18,390 bases of DNA, taken from assembly GCA_002430125.1 (NCBI GenBank), contig DJBQ01000083.1, forward strand, positions 3,833 through 22,222, read 5' to 3'. Positions 14,511 through 18,390 of the stretch are shown here, piece by piece. Numbering within the stretch: the first letter of the stretch is position 1; each line of letters starts with the position of its first letter. The notes beneath the pieces were generated by a model. That model did no database searches, was not told where the DNA came from, and saw only the letters and a program-made list of their open reading frames with translations. The translations under genes were made by a program, and so were the position numbers. The stretch comes from Rhodobacterales bacterium UBA5972 (GTDB lineage Bacteria; Pseudomonadota; Alphaproteobacteria; Rhodobacterales; Rhodobacteraceae).

Positions 14511-16688
14511 ATGACCAACGCCAATTTCCTGAATGCGCCGTTTGATGCGCCTGTAACGCTGGCGGAATTTGACCCGTCCGCGCCTTCACGGTTTTTCAAC
14601 CGCGAACTGTCATGGCTGGCCTTCAATTGGCGGGTTCTGGAGGAGGCGGCAAACCCCAACGTGCCGCTGTTGGAACGGGTCAGGTTTCTGTCGATATCGG
14701 CCACCAATCTTGATGAGTTCTACACCGTCCGGGTTGCTGGCTTGCGTGAATTGCACCGTAATGGCGTGACCCATCCAGCTGCCGACGGCCTGAGTCCCGC
14801 CGCGCAATTGCCGTTGATCGACGCGGATGCGCGCGCCCTGATGATGCATCAGCAAAAGGTTTGGGACGCGTTGCGCTTGGCGATGGAAGGCGAGGGTATC
14901 GCGTTGCTGACGCGCCTTGATCTGAACGATGAGGATCGCGCCCATCTGGACAAAATTTTTCTGGATGAAGTGTTTCCCGTTCTCAGCCCGCTTGCGATTG
15001 ATCCGGCACATCCGTTTCCGTTTATTCCCAACGAAGGCCTGTCACTGGCGCTGGAACTTGAACGCGAAAAAGACGGGCGCACGCTGTTGTGTTTGCTTCC
15101 CATTCCCAATCAGATCGACCGGTTCGTGCCGCTGCCACATGGGCAAAAACAATGCCTGCGGTTCCTGCCTTTGGAACAGCTTTTGCTGGAAAATATCGGC
15201 CTGCTTTTTGCAGGGTATCGGATCAAAGGATCATGTTCCTTCCGGGTGCTTCGCGACAGCGATCTTGAGGTCGAGGACGAGGCCGAAGATCTGGTGCGTG
15301 AATTTGAAACGGCCCTAAAGCGCCGCCGCCGTGGCGAGGTGATCCGGCTAAGCCTGACAGCGGGCGCGCCTGAAAACCTGAAAAAGCTGGTGACAAAAGC
15401 CCTGCATGTCGGCGAAAACGAAGTGATCGAAATGGGTGGCTTTGTCGGTATCGCCGACGTCAAAGAACTGGTTATCGAGCAACGGGCCGATCTGCTGTGG
15501 CCCAAGTTTACACCACGCGTGCCGGAACGGGTGCAGGATCACGAGGGTGATATTTTCGCGGCAATCCGTCAAAAGGACATGCTGCTGCATCATCCTTACG
15601 AGACGTTTGATATGGTGGTGCGGTTCCTGCAACAGGCAGCCATTGATCCGAATGTGCTGGCGATCAAGCAAACGCTTTACCGCACCAGCAACGAAAGCCC
15701 GATTGTATCTGCCCTATGTGAGGCGGCAGAAGCCGGCAAATCCGTTACCGCCTTGGTAGAGCTGAAAGCCCGCTTTGACGAGGCCGCAAATATCAGGCAA
15801 TCCCGTCGGCTTGAACGCGCCGGCGCGCATGTGGTTTATGGCTTCATCGACTGGAAAACCCATGCGAAAATTTCAACGGTGGTGCGGCGTGAGGCAGGCA
15901 AGCTGGTGACCTATACGCATTTCGGCACCGGCAATTACCATCCGATTACCGCGCGGATTTATACCGATCTCAGCCTGTTCACTTGTGATGCGGCTTTGGG
16001 GCGCGATGCGACCAAAGTGTTCAACTATGTTTCAGGTTACGCCAAACCGGCAGCACTGGAAAATCTGGCAATTTCCCCTGACGGTCTGAAGCAATCTTTG
16101 CTGGCAAGCATCGAGCAGGAAATAGCCCACGCGCAAAAGGGCGAGCCTGCGGAAATCTGGGCGAAAATGAATTCGGTGGTTGAACCGGAAGTCATCGATG
16201 CACTTTACCGCGCTTCAGGACACGGCGTGAAAATCAGTCTGGTTGTACGTGGGATTTGCGGCCTGAGGCCGGGTATCAAGGGCCTTAGCGAAAATATCCG
16301 CGTCAAATCAATCGTCGGGCGGTTTTTGGAACATTCCCGCATCATCTGTTTTGGCGCGGGTCACGAATTGCCAAGCAAAAAGGCGCGGGTCTATATCTCG
16401 TCTGCTGACTGGATGGGGCGCAACCTGAACCGGCGGGTGGAAACCTTGGTGGAAATCACCAACAAGACCGTCCACGCACAAGTAATGAGCCAGATCATGG
16501 CCGCCAATCTTGCCGATCAGGCCCAAAGTTGGGTGCTGAAGCCCGATGGCAGCTATGAGCGTCATCAAGCCGCAGAGGGCGAGCAATTGTTCAATTGTCA
16601 TAGATTCTTTATGGAAAACCCGTCTTTGTCCGGTCGCGGCTCGGTCGGGGCGAAAGACGTGCCGGAACTGGCCCATACCAAGGATTGA
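14511..16688 (+). CDS. ppk: Polyphosphate kinase 1
   Basis: Reversibly transfers the gamma-phosphate of ATP onto inorganic polyphosphate chains; a membrane-associated, stress-linked enzyme. Its 725 residues compare with 688 in E. coli. The N-terminal domain begins with the family signature [19 protein letters not shown], then [15 protein letters not shown]. In the C-terminal PLD-like domains, the autophosphorylated His is H451 in WKTHAKI and the second essential His is H608 in LEHSRI; their 157-residue spacing equals that of H435 and H592 in E. coli. HFGTGNY (470-476) and SSADWMGRN complete the site. There is no strong Shine-Dalgarno before the ATG, but the signature is near the start and no better start is seen. 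It lies 34 bp after hdaA and 61 bp before ppx, so synthesis and breakdown of polyphosphate are encoded together. Confidence 0.97.
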   Translation: MTNANFLNAPFDAPVTLAEFDPSAPSRFFNRELSWLAFNWRVLEEAANPNVPLLERVRFLSISATNLDEFYTVRVAGLRELHRNGVTHPAADGLSPAAQLPLIDADARALMMHQQKVWDALRLAMEGEGIALLTRLDLNDEDRAHLDKIFLDEVFPVLSPLAIDPAHPFPFIPNEGLSLALELEREKDGRTLLCLLPIPNQIDRFVPLPHGQKQCLRFLPLEQLLLENIGLLFAGYRIKGSCSFRVLRDSDLEVEDEAEDLVREFETALKRRRRGEVIRLSLTAGAPENLKKLVTKALHVGENEVIEMGGFVGIADVKELVIEQRADLLWPKFTPRVPERVQDHEGDIFAAIRQKDMLLHHPYETFDMVVRFLQQAAIDPNVLAIKQTLYRTSNESPIVSALCEAAEAGKSVTALVELKARFDEAANIRQSRRLERAGAHVVYGFIDWKTHAKISTVVRREAGKLVTYTHFGTGNYHPITARIYTDLSLFTCDAALGRDATKVFNYVSGYAKPAALENLAISPDGLKQSLLASIEQEIAHAQKGEPAEIWAKMNSVVEPEVIDALYRASGHGVKISLVVRGICGLRPGIKGLSENIRVKSIVGRFLEHSRIICFGAGHELPSKKARVYISSADWMGRNLNRRVETLVEITNKTVHAQVMSQIMAANLADQAQSWVLKPDGSYERHQAAEGEQLFNCHRFFMENPSLSGRGSVGAKDVPELAHTKD

Positions 16689-16749
16689 CCGCCTGTTAGG
16701 CTGGCCATAGGGTGCGGGCATCAAATTCTGACCGATAGGCCTTGGCGCA

Positions 16750-18282
16750 GTGACAGCAAAGACCAAACGCAATAAAGCAGGCAATCTGGACCTGCCGTTG
16801 TTTCACTTTTCCGCGAAACGCAAGATTGAACGTCTTGGGGTGGTCGATGTCGGATCAAACTCGGTTCGCCTGGTGATTTTTGACGGCGCTGCGCGGTCTC
16901 CGGCCTATTTCTTCAACGAAAAAATCCTGTGTGGATTGGGCAGCGGTCTGGAAGAGACCGGCCGCCTGAACCCCGAAGGGCGCGTGCGGGCAATGAATGC
17001 CCTGAAACGGTTCGTGCTTTTGGCAAAAAACATGGATGCAGGTCCGCTTTATTCGGTTGCCACCGCCGCTGTACGTGAGGCCGAGGATGGGGCCGATTTT
17101 TGCCGCGAAGTCAAAAAGGCCACGGGGCTAAGTCTGAACGTCGCCAGCGGCGAAGAGGAAGCACGGCTTTCAGCGCAGGGTGTCTTGCTGGGTTGGCCCG
17201 AGGCCAACGGTCTGGTGTGCGATATCGGCGGCAGTTCAATGGAAATGGCCGAAATTTTAGACGGCGATGTCGGAACCTGTGTTACCTCGGCACTTGGGCC
17301 GCAAAAGTTGGCTAGATATGCACAGGACGGCACGATTACCGAGGTGATTAAGGCACGTGTCGCAGGCTTGCGCGCCAAAATCGGCAAAGAGCATGACATT
17401 TTGTTTCTGGTCGGCGGCTCATGGCGCGCGATTGCGCGGCTTGACATGGAACGACGGCAATATCCGCTGCGGGTTTTGCATGAATATGCAATGACGCCAG
17501 CCCAATTGTTGGAAACTGTCGATTGGATCGAAACCAAATCCGTCGCTGAACTGCGCGCACTTTCCGGATCGTCGCAAGAGCGGATGATTTTGGTGCCGGT
17601 CGCTGCCGAGGTGTTGCGGGAACTTATCCGCCAATTCCACCCCAAGCAGATAGCCATCTCAAGTTATGGTATCCGCGAAGGTTTGCTGTACGAACAGATG
17701 CCTGAAGACCTGCGTCGGCGTGATCCTCTGATCGAGGCGTGCCGCTATATGGAGCATGCGTCGGCCCGCAATCCGGGATTTGGCAAAGTGCTGTTCGAAT
17801 TTCTGTCGCCACTGTTTTTCGAGACACCAAAAGAGCAGTTGCGTCTGATTAAAGCGGCATGTCTGATCCACGACGTGACGTGGCGCGCGCATCCGGATTA
17901 TCGAGCGGAAGTTTGTTTTGACAATGCCACGCGCGCCAATCTTGGGGGACTGGATCACGCTGGTCGCGTTTTTCTTGGGACGGCATTGTTAAACCGCTAT
18001 AAAAATTCACGCAATCAGGCTGCCTTTGGTGAAGTGATCGCTTTATTGACCGAGGAAGAACGGCTTACAGCCGAGATTGTCGGCAAAGCGATGCGGTTTG
18101 GTGCAATGCTGTCAGGCGCGTCAATCCAGATGATGGGGCGGTTGAATTATGACCGCGAAAACGGCGTGCTTGAATTGATCCTGCGCCCGAAATCAATGGA
18201 TTTGTTTGGCGAGGTCGTGATGGTACGGTTTGAAAGTCTTGCGCGCGCATTGGGATGTGACGCCCGCGTTCGGGTGGAATGA
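16750..18282 (+). CDS. ppx: Exopolyphosphatase, Ppx/GppA family
   Basis: Hydrolyses terminal phosphates from polyphosphate, and in some members pppGpp. The 510 residues have the ASKHA ATPase-like fold: phosphate loop 1 VDVGSNSVRLVIF (32-44), the acidic SGEEEARLS with catalytic Glu within 135-137, and phosphate loop 2 DIGGSSMEM (158-166). The C-terminal third (about 330-510) contains the HD-like segment LIHDVTWRAHPDYR, as in long Ppx proteins. The start is GTG at 16750: an in-frame TGA lies 19 bp upstream and no ATG precedes the first strand. The ribosome site is weak. It follows ppk by 61 bp on the same strand, the usual ppk-ppx pair with opposing activities. GppA (pppGpp phosphohydrolase) cannot be excluded, but the pairing with ppk favours Ppx. 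Confidence 0.93.
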   Translation: MTAKTKRNKAGNLDLPLFHFSAKRKIERLGVVDVGSNSVRLVIFDGAARSPAYFFNEKILCGLGSGLEETGRLNPEGRVRAMNALKRFVLLAKNMDAGPLYSVATAAVREAEDGADFCREVKKATGLSLNVASGEEEARLSAQGVLLGWPEANGLVCDIGGSSMEMAEILDGDVGTCVTSALGPQKLARYAQDGTITEVIKARVAGLRAKIGKEHDILFLVGGSWRAIARLDMERRQYPLRVLHEYAMTPAQLLETVDWIETKSVAELRALSGSSQERMILVPVAAEVLRELIRQFHPKQIAISSYGIREGLLYEQMPEDLRRRDPLIEACRYMEHASARNPGFGKVLFEFLSPLFFETPKEQLRLIKAACLIHDVTWRAHPDYRAEVCFDNATRANLGGLDHAGRVFLGTALLNRYKNSRNQAAFGEVIALLTEEERLTAEIVGKAMRFGAMLSGASIQMMGRLNYDRENGVLELILRPKSMDLFGEVVMVRFESLARALGCDARVRVE

Positions 18283-18314
18283 AACGCGTACTAACTTGGC
18301 TATTTTGCCCGTTA

Positions 18315-18390
18315 TTAAAGGTCTTTTACTGCCGTTAATGTGTCGGCAAACTGGCTCCCCAATTTCTTGCGAGAGTGTCCGATCTTCTGT
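18315..18390 (-). CDS. Possible C-terminal end of an unidentified gene
   Basis: On the minus strand a frame enters at the right edge and ends with TAA at 18315-18317, giving 24 residues beginning QKIGHSRKKLGSQF and ending LTAVKDL. The composition is protein-like (mixed charged and hydrophobic), and a gene converging on ppx with 32 bp between stops would fit the layout of the window. The piece is too short to name, and another minus frame here is also open, so it could be chance. No transcription terminator is evident between 18283 and 18314. Confidence 0.35.
   Translation of the reverse strand, partial: QKIGHSRKKLGSQFADTLTAVKDL

Noticed and set aside
17049..17657. 202-residue minus-strand open frame inside ppx.
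   Set aside because: Ser/Arg/Pro-rich shadow of the clear Ppx reading frame; no motif.
1..18390. Search for insertion sequences, integrases, CRISPR repeats, tRNA and rRNA genes and riboswitches.
   Set aside because: No transposase-like protein, regular spaced repeats, tRNA-like cloverleaf ends or recognisable riboswitch core was seen; subtle RNAs cannot be excluded by eye.

Overview
The window reads as chromosomal DNA of an alphaproteobacterium, most probably of the Rhodobacterales/Roseobacter group. The support is the style of the proteins (GlyA, NadK, homoserine dehydrogenase, a CbbY-like phosphatase) and the order AI-2E-type permease, hdaA, ppk, ppx, which I know from alphaproteobacteria. 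Genes are packed tightly, with gaps mostly under 150 bp. I see no insertion sequence, integrase, phage gene, CRISPR array, tRNA or rRNA.

Left part (1-7516): the 5' three quarters of homoserine dehydrogenase (minus strand, running off the left edge), a small lipoprotein gene, and a divergent TetR-family regulator behind an operator-like palindrome. Then come a CbbY-like HAD phosphatase, the housekeeping serine hydroxymethyltransferase glyA and a Tat-exported CueO-type multicopper oxidase, all minus. NAD kinase diverges from the oxidase across a 196-bp spacer holding two overlapping inverted repeats. A hexapeptide-repeat acyltransferase then converges on nadK, the two stop codons sharing a TTAA.

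Middle part (7616-12597), the accessory-looking segment: a short sulfotransferase whose start is uncertain, a crotonase-fold enzyme, and a second, highly divergent SHMT-fold PLP enzyme. The crotonase and PLP genes are 10 bp apart and probably co-transcribed. A GcvA-like LysR regulator diverges from the PLP gene across 102 bp that contain nested inverted repeats. A fusion of a VOC/glyoxalase-like domain with two cupin domains converges on the LysR gene, the stops sharing a CTAG. The divergent SHMT keeps the PLP lysine, the ring-stacking histidine and the carboxylate-binding arginine, but has lost residues that canonical SHMTs use for transaldimination and folate-dependent hydroxymethyl transfer. 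I infer a small catabolic or amino-acid side pathway of unknown substrate. This is the best candidate here for undescribed biology.

Right part (12658-18282): one plus-strand run of an AI-2E/PerM-type membrane protein, HdaA (DnaA-inactivating AAA+ protein with an N-terminal clamp-binding motif), polyphosphate kinase Ppk1 and exopolyphosphatase Ppx. A good sigma-70-like promoter with an inverted repeat over its -35 element lies just upstream. The run couples replication-initiation control with polyphosphate turnover. After ppx, the last 76 bp hold what may be the C-terminal end of an unidentified convergent gene.
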